DNA of 64,000 nt from Aureimonas phyllosphaerae (lineage in GTDB: Bacteria; Pseudomonadota; Alphaproteobacteria; Rhizobiales; Rhizobiaceae): NCBI RefSeq assembly GCF_900113065.1, contig NZ_FOOA01000005.1, positions 173,145 to 237,144 on the forward strand, in the 5' to 3' direction. This document shows positions 53,954 through 62,979 of the stretch, piece after piece. The notes below the pieces were generated by a model. It was not told the DNA's origin, ran no database searches, and saw only the letters and a list, made by a program, of their open reading frames with translations. The position numbers and the translations under genes were made by a program. Position 1 is the stretch's first letter. Each line of letters opens with the position of its first letter.

Positions 53954-56398
53954 ATGACCCACCTTCTGGCCGATCTTGTCGGGGCGCGTGATCCTTGGTG
54001 GAGCTTACTCGCGCTGTTGATGTCGGGTGCTGGCGTCACGTTGATGCTCCATCTTACCACACAGGCGACCCAAGCGACCGGATGGAGCCGGACTGCACGG
54101 ATAGGGGGTGCTGCACTCGTTTCCTCGGGCGTGGGCTGCGCTGTGTTCCTAGCCGCCTTTAAAAGCGCCTACCCATTGATCCCGATCGCCATTCCGCCCG
54201 CCTATGCGGCCGGTGGCGGCCTGATCATCCTGATCTGCAGCCTTGCGGCCGTCCAACTCGCGGTAAACAGCCACCGGTCCGGCCGCAACGTGTTCCTCGC
54301 CGGCTCGCTCATGGCGTTCGGGTTCTCTTGCCTCGTCTTCACCGGCGTTTCGGGAATGGTCGCGCCGTTCGCCTTGTCCTACGATCTCACGGCGGTTCTC
54401 GCCGTCATGATCCTCGGGTCCATCCTCGGCAGCTTCGCGATCTGGGAAAACGGCAACGCGGCACGGCACAGACCCCTCCTGATCGCCATTCCGCTCGGCG
54501 TAGGTTCGATCGCTGCGATGGCTTTCGGCTCAGTGGCCGCCATTCTATCCTTCGGCGACTGGATGAACGCAGTCGCCCAGCCCGACGATCTGACATCGTC
54601 GCCCATAGTTGTGATCGCGGCGGCCGAGGGCATAACCGTGCTCGTCCTGAGCCTCCTGGGATCGCTCGTCGATAACCGTGTGGCCGCGCGCGACAAGCTC
54701 GAGGCCGACCGCCTCCATCAGCTGGCGGACGGCACGTTCGAGGCCATCCTGATCCATCGGGACGCCACCATTCTGGACGGCAACCGCAACTTGGCGGTGC
54801 TTCTCGGCTTGTCGGACGAGCCCGTCGCCGGTTGCCGTCTCGAACGCTTCGTGCCGGAAGCTAGCTGGCCGCTTTGGGCCGCCAGCGCTTCCTCGCAACG
54901 AACCGAGGGTGAGATCGCCACCGCGGACGGACGCAGCCTGCCTGTTGAGATGCTGTCGCGACCCATCGAGTATCGCGGCAGAACCGCCACAGTGACGGCT
55001 CTGCGCGATATCACCGAGCGGCGCGCTTCGGAGGCGCGGATCCGCTTCCTCGCCCATCACGATGCTCTGACCGAGCTCCCGAACCGGGCGTTGCTCGGCG
55101 AGGAACTGGCGGCGCGCATTCGTGCAGCCACGGTAGGAAGTCGCTCGCTTGCGGTCCTGTGTCTCGACCTCGACGGGTTTAAGCTCGTCAACGACACGTT
55201 CGGCCATGCTGCGGGCGACGACCTACTGCAGCAGGTCGCGGGACGGCTTCGCGCCTGCCTCAGAACAGGCGAGCTGGTGGCCCGACTCGGCGGCGACGAA
55301 TTCGTCGTGCTGCAAGCCATCGACGACCAGTCGGAGCAGGCCAGCGACCTTGCGCAACGTATCATCCAGAGCTTGACCGAGGTCTTCGATCTGGAGGGGC
55401 GCCGAGCCCATATCGGAACCAGCATCGGCATCGCGATCTGCCCCGCAAACGGCGTCACGCCCCAGCAGCTCCTGACGCGCGCCGATATTGCGCTCTACAG
55501 GGCGAAACATAGCGGACGCGGATGCCTACGGTTCTTCGATCCGTCGATCGACCACGAGGTAGACGACCGCCCGCAGCTCGAACAGGAACTGCGCAACGCT
55601 CTTGTCAAGGACGAGCTGACGCTCCTTTACCAGCCGATCTTCGACGCGGACGGGCTGGTCGTCTGCTTCGAGGCGCTGATGCGCTGGACGCATCCCATCC
55701 TGGGCGAGATCCCTCCATCCCGCTTCATCCCCATAGCCGAGAAGCGCAAGTTCATCGTGCCAATGGGCGAATGGGCGATCGAGACGGCCTGCGCCACTGC
55801 CGCGTCATGGGCATCCGGCTGCCGCGTGGCAGTCAACTTGTCGCCGGTGCAAATCTTTCAGCCCGACCTCGCGCACAAGGTTGAAACAATCCTTCGCCGG
55901 ACGGGTCTGGCTGCGGACCGTTTGGAACTGGAGATTACGGAAGGTGTCCTGCTTCAGGACGCCGAGACCGCTCTGACTGTTCTCGGCAAGCTGAACGCGC
56001 TCGGCGTGCGGATTGTCCTGGACGATTTCGGGACGGGATATTCGAGCCTTTCCTACCTCCACCGCTTCCGCTTCCAGAAGCTCAAGATCGACCGTCTGTT
56101 CGTTGGTCGGCTGAGCGAGGACCAAAGCGCCCGTTCGATCGTCAAGGCGATCCTATCGATGAGTCAGGAGCTTGGCATTGAGGTGACGGCGGAGGGCGTA
56201 GAAACGACGCAGCAGGCATCTATGCTCCGTGCACAGGGCTGCAACGAGTTCCAGGGCTTCCTTCTGGGTCACCCATCGACGGCCGAGACTGCTAGAGAGT
56301 TGGCCGGGCAATTGAGCACCCACGATATGGTCGAACAGCTTCGCACCGTTTCCCGGGAGCTCCATGCTGGCGATGGCTACGCCAAACAGGCATCGTAA
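53954..56398 (+). CDS. Seven-TM (degenerate MHYT-like) - PAS - GGDEF - EAL protein
   Basis: Contains 814 residues. Seven hydrophobic segments fill residues about 8-240 in MHYT spacing, but the metal-binding signatures are replaced: GVGCAVFLAAF where GxGIWxMHF is usual, FSCLVFTGVSGM for the MHYTGM block, and AMAFGSVAAI for the third. A PAS domain follows (about 255-365), then GGDEF (HHDALTELPNRALL, DLDGFKLVNDTFGHAAGD, LGGDEFVVL; no RxxD I-site) and EAL (FEALMRWTHP, NLSPVQI, EITEGVL, LDDFGTGYSSLSYL, AEGVET, QGFLLG), both intact. ATG 53954 is preferred over GTG 53939. Third gene of the YfiR-receptor operon. Confidence 0.88.
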   Translation: MTHLLADLVGARDPWWSLLALLMSGAGVTLMLHLTTQATQATGWSRTARIGGAALVSSGVGCAVFLAAFKSAYPLIPIAIPPAYAAGGGLIILICSLAAVQLAVNSHRSGRNVFLAGSLMAFGFSCLVFTGVSGMVAPFALSYDLTAVLAVMILGSILGSFAIWENGNAARHRPLLIAIPLGVGSIAAMAFGSVAAILSFGDWMNAVAQPDDLTSSPIVVIAAAEGITVLVLSLLGSLVDNRVAARDKLEADRLHQLADGTFEAILIHRDATILDGNRNLAVLLGLSDEPVAGCRLERFVPEASWPLWAASASSQRTEGEIATADGRSLPVEMLSRPIEYRGRTATVTALRDITERRASEARIRFLAHHDALTELPNRALLGEELAARIRAATVGSRSLAVLCLDLDGFKLVNDTFGHAAGDDLLQQVAGRLRACLRTGELVARLGGDEFVVLQAIDDQSEQASDLAQRIIQSLTEVFDLEGRRAHIGTSIGIAICPANGVTPQQLLTRADIALYRAKHSGRGCLRFFDPSIDHEVDDRPQLEQELRNALVKDELTLLYQPIFDADGLVVCFEALMRWTHPILGEIPPSRFIPIAEKRKFIVPMGEWAIETACATAASWASGCRVAVNLSPVQIFQPDLAHKVETILRRTGLAADRLELEITEGVLLQDAETALTVLGKLNALGVRIVLDDFGTGYSSLSYLHRFRFQKLKIDRLFVGRLSEDQSARSIVKAILSMSQELGIEVTAEGVETTQQASMLRAQGCNEFQGFLLGHPSTAETARELAGQLSTHDMVEQLRTVSRELHAGDGYAKQAS

Positions 56399-56531
56399 CG
56401 TCCCCGACCCAACTACGTCAGCTTACAAGACGTAGCGAAACCAGCATCGAAAGGCCGTAATGGGTCGAAACCCGTCCGACCGCTTCGGGGCCGTTAGATC
56501 CTAGCTTAGTTCAGGATACAGTCTGTCCTGC

Positions 56532-57101
56532 TCACGAACGAACTAAGGTCCACCGGTGACGGGCCCACAGGGCAAGGGTGCCAACGAGCAGAAGCGCCCC
56601 GACGATGAAAACGAGAAGGCGGTGATGCGAACGCAAATGTCCGAAGATCGTCTCGATGCCATGCCCGAACCAGAAGCCTGCGGAGACAAAGACGAGTGCC
56701 CAGGTCGTAGCCGCGGCGACGTTGATGAGTACGAAGCGCAGGGTCGGGAGTTGTGTGGTTCCGATCGCAATCGGACTTACGGTCCGGAAGCCGTAGACAA
56801 ACCGAAAGCCGAAGGTGAAGAGCAGGGGGCGTTTCTCGAAGGCGTTCAGCGCCTTGGCGAAAAAGGGCCGCGCACTGATCCGTCGGACGAATTGTGCATG
56901 ACGAAAGAAGCGCCCGCAGACGAAAAAGATCTGATCGGCCGTGAACGAACCAAGGCCCGCCACAAGGACTGTCGGCCAGTATCCGAGCGTTCCTGCATGG
57001 GCGGCGACACCCGCTAGAATCGCGACGGTCTCCCCCTCGAAACCAGCACCGAGAAAGATGGCCGGAAGACCGTACTGCGCGACGAGACTTTCGATCGTCA
57101 T
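56532..57101 (-). CDS. DedA/SNARE-associated-family membrane protein
   Basis: A 189-residue membrane protein. The family core F-x-G-x-x-x-P-G is degenerate at the start (YGLPAIFLGAGFEGETVAILAG), while the second signature FVYGFRTVSPIAIGTTQLPTLRF is clear and keeps the conserved R-F-x-x-G/R-x-x-x-P pattern. Some members flip lipid carriers such as undecaprenyl phosphate or phosphatidylethanolamine. GAGG stands 6 nt before the ATG. It lies 150 bp downstream of the rhodopsin-blh operon on the same strand, possibly as an extra gene of it. Confidence 0.88.
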   Translation of the reverse strand: MTIESLVAQYGLPAIFLGAGFEGETVAILAGVAAHAGTLGYWPTVLVAGLGSFTADQIFFVCGRFFRHAQFVRRISARPFFAKALNAFEKRPLLFTFGFRFVYGFRTVSPIAIGTTQLPTLRFVLINVAAATTWALVFVSAGFWFGHGIETIFGHLRSHHRLLVFIVGALLLVGTLALWARHRWTLVRS

Positions 57102-57251
57102 GCGACCTCTTAAATGGAACGGGTCAGTCCGCGACGGGAGTGGTTCGAGGCGCTGACGAGACCGCTACAGACAATTTCACGCAGAACATTCGACAGGCCA
57201 TGTATTCGTTCGCAGGACGAACTATCCGGTATGGGTAAGGCGTTGTCAGTG

Positions 57252-58175
57252 TCAACGTTCCGGCGGTGCTTCCCGCCGTCCAAACAGCGGTGTCACGAGC
57301 ATATGGGGGACGGTGAGCGCCGCAAGGCCGATGAACACGGCGCTGAGTGCGAGCGCTTGATCGTTGGCGAACAGCACCGCGAGTGACGCGAACAAGATGG
57401 CGGCACCGAGCAGCGTCGGCGCGCAGGCCAGGAGATACGCGCGAAGGGTCGGCAAGTGGAGCTCCGCCATGCGTTCGTGCGTCTGGCCTCGGCTGTGGAC
57501 GAGCGCGAACACCAGCGCAAAGCCTACGAGAGGCGTGAAGGCCAGGAGAGCGCTTGCGCTAAGCGCCAGTTCCAGCGCCGATGCGCGGTCCCCGTCCCGT
57601 AGGCGCAGGACGATAGCGAGCAGGACCAGTGCCAATACGAGCGGTGACAGAACCAAGGCGGCTTGTGTAAGCCCCTGGCCGCTGGCCGGTGTCGAGAGTG
57701 CCGCAAAGAGGTGGGTCAGCGCCTCGGTATGGAACAGCGCCGGAAGCGTCATGGGCATGAGGCCACGCGCCACGCGCTCGGCCAGGCGCAGTTCATCCCG
57801 CACATCATCGATCGCGAAGTGAACGGCGGACAAGGTAAGGAAGGCTGCGAGCGTCGCGCCGGGCGCTGCATGCCAGAGAAGGAGCGTGGCGGCGACGGCG
57901 CCGAGATAGAGTGCGAGGAAGCTCAAGAGGCGACCCGGAGCATCCCGCATCCTTCGTCCCGCCATCGCTGCCAGATGGTCGCTGGCCCCGTGAGGAAGGC
58001 CGAGGGCGAGGATTAGGATCGCTGCGAACGCGAGAGGCATGGGACCGGCGGCAAGATCTGCCGCCAGTCCCAGGATGGCAAATGCGGCCGCCCACAGGAG
58101 GCGGCTGGAGGGCCGCCGTACCGATGCAATGCCCCCGGCCGGATGCGTCGCGGAGGTGATGTGGGCGAGCGTCAT
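57252..58175 (-). CDS. blh: Brp/Blh-family beta-carotene 15,15'-oxygenase (retinal synthesis)
   Basis: A 307-residue integral membrane oxygenase that cleaves beta-carotene to two retinals. Histidine signatures of the family are present: LGLPHGASDHLAAM, SAVHFAIDDVRDEL, FHTEALTHLFAAL, ALVHSRGQTHERM and TVPHMLVTPLF, within about seven helices. It begins 19 nt after the rhodopsin stop on the same strand, so rhodopsin and the enzyme for its chromophore are one operon. No carotenoid biosynthesis genes (crt) lie in the window; beta-carotene must be made elsewhere. Only a weak ribosome site is seen, consistent with coupling. Confidence 0.93.
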   Translation of the reverse strand: MTLAHITSATHPAGGIASVRRPSSRLLWAAAFAILGLAADLAAGPMPLAFAAILILALGLPHGASDHLAAMAGRRMRDAPGRLLSFLALYLGAVAATLLLWHAAPGATLAAFLTLSAVHFAIDDVRDELRLAERVARGLMPMTLPALFHTEALTHLFAALSTPASGQGLTQAALVLSPLVLALVLLAIVLRLRDGDRASALELALSASALLAFTPLVGFALVFALVHSRGQTHERMAELHLPTLRAYLLACAPTLLGAAILFASLAVLFANDQALALSAVFIGLAALTVPHMLVTPLFGRREAPPER

Positions 58176-58194
58176 CGTGGATCGTGTCCTAGCC

Positions 58195-58902
58195 CTAGGC
58201 GAGGCGACGCTCTTCGCGTTTCGAGAGCTCGGGCTCGGCCTTCTTCAGGCGCTCACCGGCGGTGAAGCCGTAGACGACCTTGGCGATGATATCGAGGATC
58301 AGGATCGCCCAGACGCTGGCGGCGCCGGAGATGATCCCGAGGCCCTCAGGGCCGACCGCGAACACGACCGGGTAGATCAGCCAGACCACGGAAAGCTGCG
58401 TGGCGTTCTTGCGATAGACCTCGCTGAGCGCGCCGCCGTAGCTGGCCGAGCGCTCGCGGAGCGGTCCCCAGAGCATGAAGTAGACGCCCGCGAACGCCGC
58501 GCAGGACCACAGGAACCAGACGAGGCGGGTCGAGCCGTCGAGGCTCATGGCCGACAGAAGGCCGGTCAGGATCATGAGGGCATCGAGACCGACGATGGCA
58601 ACGACGTAGCCACCCTGACGCGGATGCTCATGAAGCGCGAGCGCAACGAGGCTGGAGAGGAGGAGCGGCGTCGTGAAGATCCAGTCGCCGTAGCGCGGAA
58701 CGTAGAGGGTGACACCGTCGCCACGGTCCATGACGAAGGTACCGAGGTACATCGCGAGATAGGCGGTGGCGGCGATGAACGGGACCAACGCGTGGATCTG
58801 CGTGTGGTGCCGGATTGAACTGGCCTTGGGGCCGGTGACGTAGATTCCGATGGATGCGATCGACATGACAATGAAGCCGATCAGGAGGGGTGTGCTTTCC
58901 AT
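58195..58902 (-). CDS. Microbial rhodopsin, light-driven proton pump type, DTS motif
   Basis: A 235-residue seven-helix rhodopsin. Helix C reads RYGDWIFTTPLLLSSLVALA: Arg70, Asp73 (counter-ion and proton acceptor), Thr77 and Ser84, where bacteriorhodopsin has R82, D85, T89 and D96. The motif is D-T-S: the cytoplasmic proton donor acid is replaced by Ser. Helix G carries Asp204 and the retinal Lys208 in LILDIIAKVVYGF. The position matching the spectral-tuning residue (L93 in bacteriorhodopsin) is Leu81, suggesting green absorption. It forms an operon with blh. Outward proton pumping is inferred from the Asp73 acceptor; DTS-type rhodopsins are a small known group. Confidence 0.94.
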   Translation of the reverse strand: MESTPLLIGFIVMSIASIGIYVTGPKASSIRHHTQIHALVPFIAATAYLAMYLGTFVMDRGDGVTLYVPRYGDWIFTTPLLLSSLVALALHEHPRQGGYVVAIVGLDALMILTGLLSAMSLDGSTRLVWFLWSCAAFAGVYFMLWGPLRERSASYGGALSEVYRKNATQLSVVWLIYPVVFAVGPEGLGIISGAASVWAILILDIIAKVVYGFTAGERLKKAEPELSKREERRLA

Positions 58903-59210
58903 GAGGTCCCGACCTTACGAGATTGTAATGTCCAACGAGGTGTGCCTGACGGAATGATCAGCAAGATGAACGTGCAGAATTTAATGTTGCACGATGTGTA
59001 GCTGGCGATGGGAAAATCTCACGCTGCGTCGCGTGTCCAGTCTGACGAGTCCTCGCGCGAAGAAAGCGAATGGCTGGACTTGCCCAAACTCGCGCCAGAC
59101 GCTGCAAAAATACCCACGATTGAAGCCAGCATTAAATTTTACAATGAACCATTGTCACGTTCCGTTGGGTGGCAAATTAGCCGTCCATATTGATTGGCAG
59201 GACGGAACCA
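58903..59210. other. Divergent control region between rhodopsin and SDR genes
   Basis: About 300 bp, AT-rich for this genome. It must contain the rhodopsin promoter on the minus strand and possibly that of the SDR-GH15-cyo set on the plus strand. A 61-codon frame (59008-59193, plus) is open but lacks a ribosome site, so it is not called as a gene. No palindrome stands out. Confidence 0.45.
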
Positions 59211-60203
59211 TTGAATAAGATCGTTGTCATAACGGGCGCAGGAGCTGGGGTTGGTCGTGCGACTGCGGACGAGTTTGCTCGCGCCGGATACGACGTTGCG
59301 CTTCTGTCGCGCGACCCCGAGCGCTTGGAACGCGCGGCGGGTTACGCCCGGCAACAGGGAGTCCGCGCTATCGCGATTCCGACCGACGTCGCCGATGCGG
59401 CTGCCGTTGAAGCGGCAGCCGATAGGGTCGAGACCGAGCTCGGGCCGATCGACGTGTGGGTCAACGTCGCCATGGCGACTGTCTTTTCGCCGGTCGCCAA
59501 GCTGACGCCGGAAGAGGTCGAGCGAGGGACGCGCGTGACCTATCTCGGTCAGGTCCACGGCATGATGTCGGCGCTCAAGCGCATGCGCACCCGCGACCGC
59601 GGCGTCATCGTGAACGTCGGGTCGGCACTGGCCTACCGGTCCGTTCCCCTCCAGTCGGTTTACTGCGGCGCCAAAGCCGCCATCCGGGGCTTCACGGACT
59701 CGCTGCGGTCCGAGATCATCCACGACAAGCTGAATGTCCGCCTGACCATGGTGGACCTGCCCGCCGTGAACACTCCGCAGTTCGATTGGGCGCTGAACAA
59801 GATGGGTCGTCGTCCCCAGCCCGTTCCACCGATCTTCGAGCCCGAGGTTCCCGCGCGGGCCATCCGCTTCGCCGCCGAGCACGATCGGCGCAATGTCTGG
59901 GTCGGTTACCCCACGGTGCAAGCGATCCTGGGCAACCGGATCGCGCCGGGGCTGCTGGACCGCTACCTTGCCAGGAGCGGCTATTCCGGTCAGCTCACGC
60001 AGGAGCCGAAACCCGATGACGCGCCCAGCAACCTGTTCGAGCCCGTGAAGGGCGACTACGGCTCGCATGGGCGCTTCGACAGCCGCTCCAAGCCCCGTAG
60101 CGTCCAGATGTTCACGGATCGCCACCGCACGGTCTTCTGGGGGCTCGCCGGCCTTCTTGCCCTTTTCGGGCTGCATCGCCTCGCGCGTCGCTTCGACGTG
60201 TGA
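59211..60203 (+). CDS. SDR-family oxidoreductase with C-terminal membrane helix, TTG start
   Basis: A 330-residue short-chain dehydrogenase. N-terminal VVITGAGAGVGRATADEFA is the cofactor loop, the catalytic Ser is in VGSALAYRS and the Tyr/Lys pair in VYCGAKAAIRGF. The last 30 residues form a hydrophobic helix (TVFWGLAGLLALFGLHRLARR), which would tether it to the membrane. The start is the TTG behind AGGACGGA; an upstream TTG at 59190 is less likely. It is the first of four genes spaced by 12 nt or overlapping: SDR, GH15, cyoA, cyoB. Its substrate is unknown. Confidence 0.9.
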   Translation: MNKIVVITGAGAGVGRATADEFARAGYDVALLSRDPERLERAAGYARQQGVRAIAIPTDVADAAAVEAAADRVETELGPIDVWVNVAMATVFSPVAKLTPEEVERGTRVTYLGQVHGMMSALKRMRTRDRGVIVNVGSALAYRSVPLQSVYCGAKAAIRGFTDSLRSEIIHDKLNVRLTMVDLPAVNTPQFDWALNKMGRRPQPVPPIFEPEVPARAIRFAAEHDRRNVWVGYPTVQAILGNRIAPGLLDRYLARSGYSGQLTQEPKPDDAPSNLFEPVKGDYGSHGRFDSRSKPRSVQMFTDRHRTVFWGLAGLLALFGLHRLARRFDV

Positions 60204-60215
60204 CGGGCGAAACCG

Positions 60216-62000
60216 TTGACCGTTCCGCTCGAAGACTACGCCATGATCGGCGACGGCGAGACCGTCGCGCTCGTTTCGAAGCACGGATCCGTGGACTGGC
60301 TCTGCCTGCCGCGGTTCGACTCGCCCGCTTGCTGCGCCGCACTGCTCGGTGACGACCGGCATGGCTTCTGGAGCTTGGCACCGGACGGCGAGGTGCTGGA
60401 AACCCGCCAGGGCTACCGTCCCGACACGATGGTCCTCGACACCGAGTTCCGGTGCGAGGGCGGCACGCTCGTCGTCACGGACTTCATGCCCGTGCGGGAC
60501 GGTCGCCCGCTCCTGATCCGCATCGCCCAGGTCGTGAAGGGACGGGTCGAACTCGTCTCTCGCGCAGCCTTCCGCTTCGACTACGGCAACATGCCGCCTT
60601 GGATCGTGCCGGAAGGCAAGGGGTTGGCCATGCATGTCGGTCCCGACAAGCTCGCTCTCCACACCGAAGCGCCGATGTCGGTCGAGAACGACGCCGTCGT
60701 TTCACGCATCACTCTTCTCGAGGGCGAAAGCTGTGACTTCGTTCTCGCCTATGGACGGTCCAACGAGATCGTCGGCGACGGGATCGACGCCGAGGCCGCG
60801 CTGCGCGAGGCCGAGCGCGAGGGTCGCGACTGGATCGCACGCCTCGCGACCGACGGCCTCGCCTATCCCGAGGCCGTGCGCCGTTCCCTGCTGACGCTGA
60901 AGACCCTCATCCACCGCCCGACGGGCGGCCTCGTCGCGGCGCCCACGACCTCGCTGCCCGAGCAGCCCGGCGGCACCATGAACTGGGACTACCGCTACTG
61001 CTGGCTGCGCGACGCCGCCTTTACGCTGGACGCGTTCGTCGAATGCGGTTTCGTCGACGAGGCGCTCAACTGGCGCGACTGGATCCTGCGCGCGGTCGCG
61101 GGCGCCCCGGAGAAGATGCAGATCATGTACCGCGTCGATGGCTCGCGCCGCCTCGACGAGGCCGAGCTGTCGTGGTTGCCGGGCTATCGCTTCGCCAAGC
61201 CTGTGCGCGTCGGCAATGCGGCTGCGGGACAGCTCCAGCTCGACGTCTGGGGTGAACTGATGTCCGCGCTCCACATCGCCGAGCGTGCCGGCATGGAGCG
61301 GACGACCCAGGGCCGGCATCTGGAGCATGCCGTGGTGGACCACGTCGCCAAGGTCTGGACGCAGCCCGACCAGGGTCTTTGGGAAAGCCGGGGCGAGCCC
61401 CGGCACTACGTCTACTCCAAGGCCATGGCCTGGGTCGTGCTGGACCGCTTCCTGAACGGTCGCGGCGCGCGGGAGCTGACGAGCGAGCGCCGCTCGGAAC
61501 TGGCGGGCCTGCGCGACCGCATGCACGCGACGATCTGCGCGGAAGGCTTCGACGCGGGCCTGAACAGCTTCACGTCCTTCTACGGTGGTTCGGAGGTCGA
61601 TGCTTCGCTGCTTCTCCTTCCCAAGATCGGCTTCCTGCCGATGAGCGACGGGCGCATGGCGGGCACGCTCCGGGCCATCGAGGCACAACTCGTCGAGGGT
61701 GGTTTCGTACGACGCCACCGCATGGAGGCCCTCGTTCCGGAGGGCGCGTTCCTCGCCTGTTCGTTCTGGCTGGCCGAGTGTCTTCTGGGTGCCGGGCGCC
61801 GCGCGGACGCGGTGAAGACGATCGAGGCCGTGATGGCGGTCGCCGGGCGCACCGGGCTCCTGTCGGAGGAATACGACACCCGGTCCCGTCGCCTCACGGG
61901 CAACCACCCGCAGGCCCTCAGCCATCTCGCGCTGATTCAGGCCGTTCTTGCGCTCAAGCGGTTCGATGATGGGGAGCGAGGCGACGATGCCGACCTGTAG
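60216..62000 (+). CDS. Glycoside hydrolase family 15 protein (glucoamylase/trehalase-like), TTG start
   Basis: A 594-residue cytoplasmic GH15 enzyme. The N-terminal domain begins PLEDYAMIGDGETVALVSKHGSVDW (family N terminus; landmark MIGDGETVALVSKHGSVDW). The (alpha/alpha)6 catalytic barrel carries NWDYRYCWLRDAAFTLDAF, the general acid in GLWESRGEPRHYVYSKAMAW, and the C-terminal EYDTRSRRLTGNHPQALSHL. Substrates in the family include maltooligosaccharides and trehalose. The TTG start lies 12 nt after the SDR stop; ATG 60243 would remove the conserved first strand. The end overlaps cyoA by 14 bp. Linkage to the cyo oxidase genes recurs in Rhizobiales and Methylobacteria, for unclear reasons. 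Confidence 0.9.
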   Translation: MTVPLEDYAMIGDGETVALVSKHGSVDWLCLPRFDSPACCAALLGDDRHGFWSLAPDGEVLETRQGYRPDTMVLDTEFRCEGGTLVVTDFMPVRDGRPLLIRIAQVVKGRVELVSRAAFRFDYGNMPPWIVPEGKGLAMHVGPDKLALHTEAPMSVENDAVVSRITLLEGESCDFVLAYGRSNEIVGDGIDAEAALREAEREGRDWIARLATDGLAYPEAVRRSLLTLKTLIHRPTGGLVAAPTTSLPEQPGGTMNWDYRYCWLRDAAFTLDAFVECGFVDEALNWRDWILRAVAGAPEKMQIMYRVDGSRRLDEAELSWLPGYRFAKPVRVGNAAAGQLQLDVWGELMSALHIAERAGMERTTQGRHLEHAVVDHVAKVWTQPDQGLWESRGEPRHYVYSKAMAWVVLDRFLNGRGARELTSERRSELAGLRDRMHATICAEGFDAGLNSFTSFYGGSEVDASLLLLPKIGFLPMSDGRMAGTLRAIEAQLVEGGFVRRHRMEALVPEGAFLACSFWLAECLLGAGRRADAVKTIEAVMAVAGRTGLLSEEYDTRSRRLTGNHPQALSHLALIQAVLALKRFDDGERGDDADL

Positions 62001-62979
62001 GCGTGGGTCCAGCCGATCCATCTGGCGTTGCGCAAGGCACCTGGCGGCGCTCACCCCGCTCACCCCGCTCACCCCGCTCGCCCTCCTGGCGGGATGCGGT
62101 TCGGGCATCAGCTTCCTCGATCCCCATGGCCCCGTCGCCGCGACGCAGCGCGACCTCTTCTTCGAAGTCACCGCCTGGATGATGGTCGTCGTCCTGCCGG
62201 CGATCCTCCTCGTGCCGTTCGTCGCCTGGCGCTTCCGGCGCACGGCCAGGAACAGGGCCTTCCATCCGAACTGGCAGTTCTCATGGCCCTTGGAGATCCT
62301 CGTCTGGGGCGTCCCGGTGGTCCTGGTCTGCATCCTGGCGACGCTGATCGTCGGCAAGGCGCGCTCGCTCGATCCGTACGCCGCCATCCCCTCCGACAAG
62401 CCGCCGCTCGAGGTCGAGGTCATCGGGCTCGACTACAAATGGCTGTTCGTCTACCCGGAACAGAACGTCGCCAGCATCGGGGTCCTGGCGCTTCCCGTCG
62501 ACCGTCCCGTGCGCTTCCGGCTGACGAGCGACACGGTGATGCAGTCCTTCATGATCCCCGCGCTCGGCAGCCAGATCTACGCCATGGCCGGCATGGTGAC
62601 GGAACTCAACCTCCTGGCCGACCGGCCTGCGGTCCTGATGGGCCAGAACACGCAGTTCAACGGCTTCGGCTTCCAGAACCAGAAGTTCGACGCCCTGGCG
62701 ATGCCGGTGGCGGACTTCGACCGCTGGATCGCGAGCGCGAAGGGCGTCGGCCGCCCGCTCGACGAGGGCGCCTACGCGATCGTCTCCCAGAAGGGAAAGC
62801 TGGCGGACCTGCGTTCGCGCTTCGACTTCGATCCGGCCAAGGGCCTCATTTTCTCGAGCGTGGATCCAGCACTCTTCACGACCGTCGTCGCTCGTTACCG
62901 GCCCGATGCCGCCCACCGGCACGAGAGCGACGAAGCCGCCAACCATTCGAACGGGGGACACGACCATGCCAACCACTGA
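61987..62979 (+). CDS. cyoA: Cytochrome bo3-type ubiquinol oxidase subunit II
   Basis: A 330-residue lipoprotein subunit of a proton-pumping quinol oxidase. The lipobox LLAGC places the modified Cys at residue 37; two transmembrane helices follow (about 55-77 and 95-117), then the cupredoxin domain. It lacks the CuA Cys/His ligands (TSDTVMQSFMIPALGSQIYA, no Cys), so it is a quinol oxidase, not a cytochrome c oxidase. The start behind GGGAGCGAGGCG overlaps the end of the GH15 gene by 14 nt. A 9-bp tandem repeat lies in the signal peptide. The C terminus is His/Asn-rich. Overlaps cyoB by 14 nt. Confidence 0.94.
   Translation: MPTCRRGSSRSIWRCARHLAALTPLTPLTPLALLAGCGSGISFLDPHGPVAATQRDLFFEVTAWMMVVVLPAILLVPFVAWRFRRTARNRAFHPNWQFSWPLEILVWGVPVVLVCILATLIVGKARSLDPYAAIPSDKPPLEVEVIGLDYKWLFVYPEQNVASIGVLALPVDRPVRFRLTSDTVMQSFMIPALGSQIYAMAGMVTELNLLADRPAVLMGQNTQFNGFGFQNQKFDALAMPVADFDRWIASAKGVGRPLDEGAYAIVSQKGKLADLRSRFDFDPAKGLIFSSVDPALFTTVVARYRPDAAHRHESDEAANHSNGGHDHANH
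62050..62076 (+). repeat. In-frame 9-bp triplet repeat in the cyoA signal peptide
   Basis: Three units of CTCACCCCG, coding for repeated Leu-Thr-Pro in the hydrophobic signal segment. Copy number could vary by slippage without losing frame. Confidence 0.7.

Noticed and set aside
59008..59193. 61-codon frame between rhodopsin and SDR genes
   Set aside because: The translation is not obviously random, but there is no ribosome site and no family likeness, and it lies in a control region.
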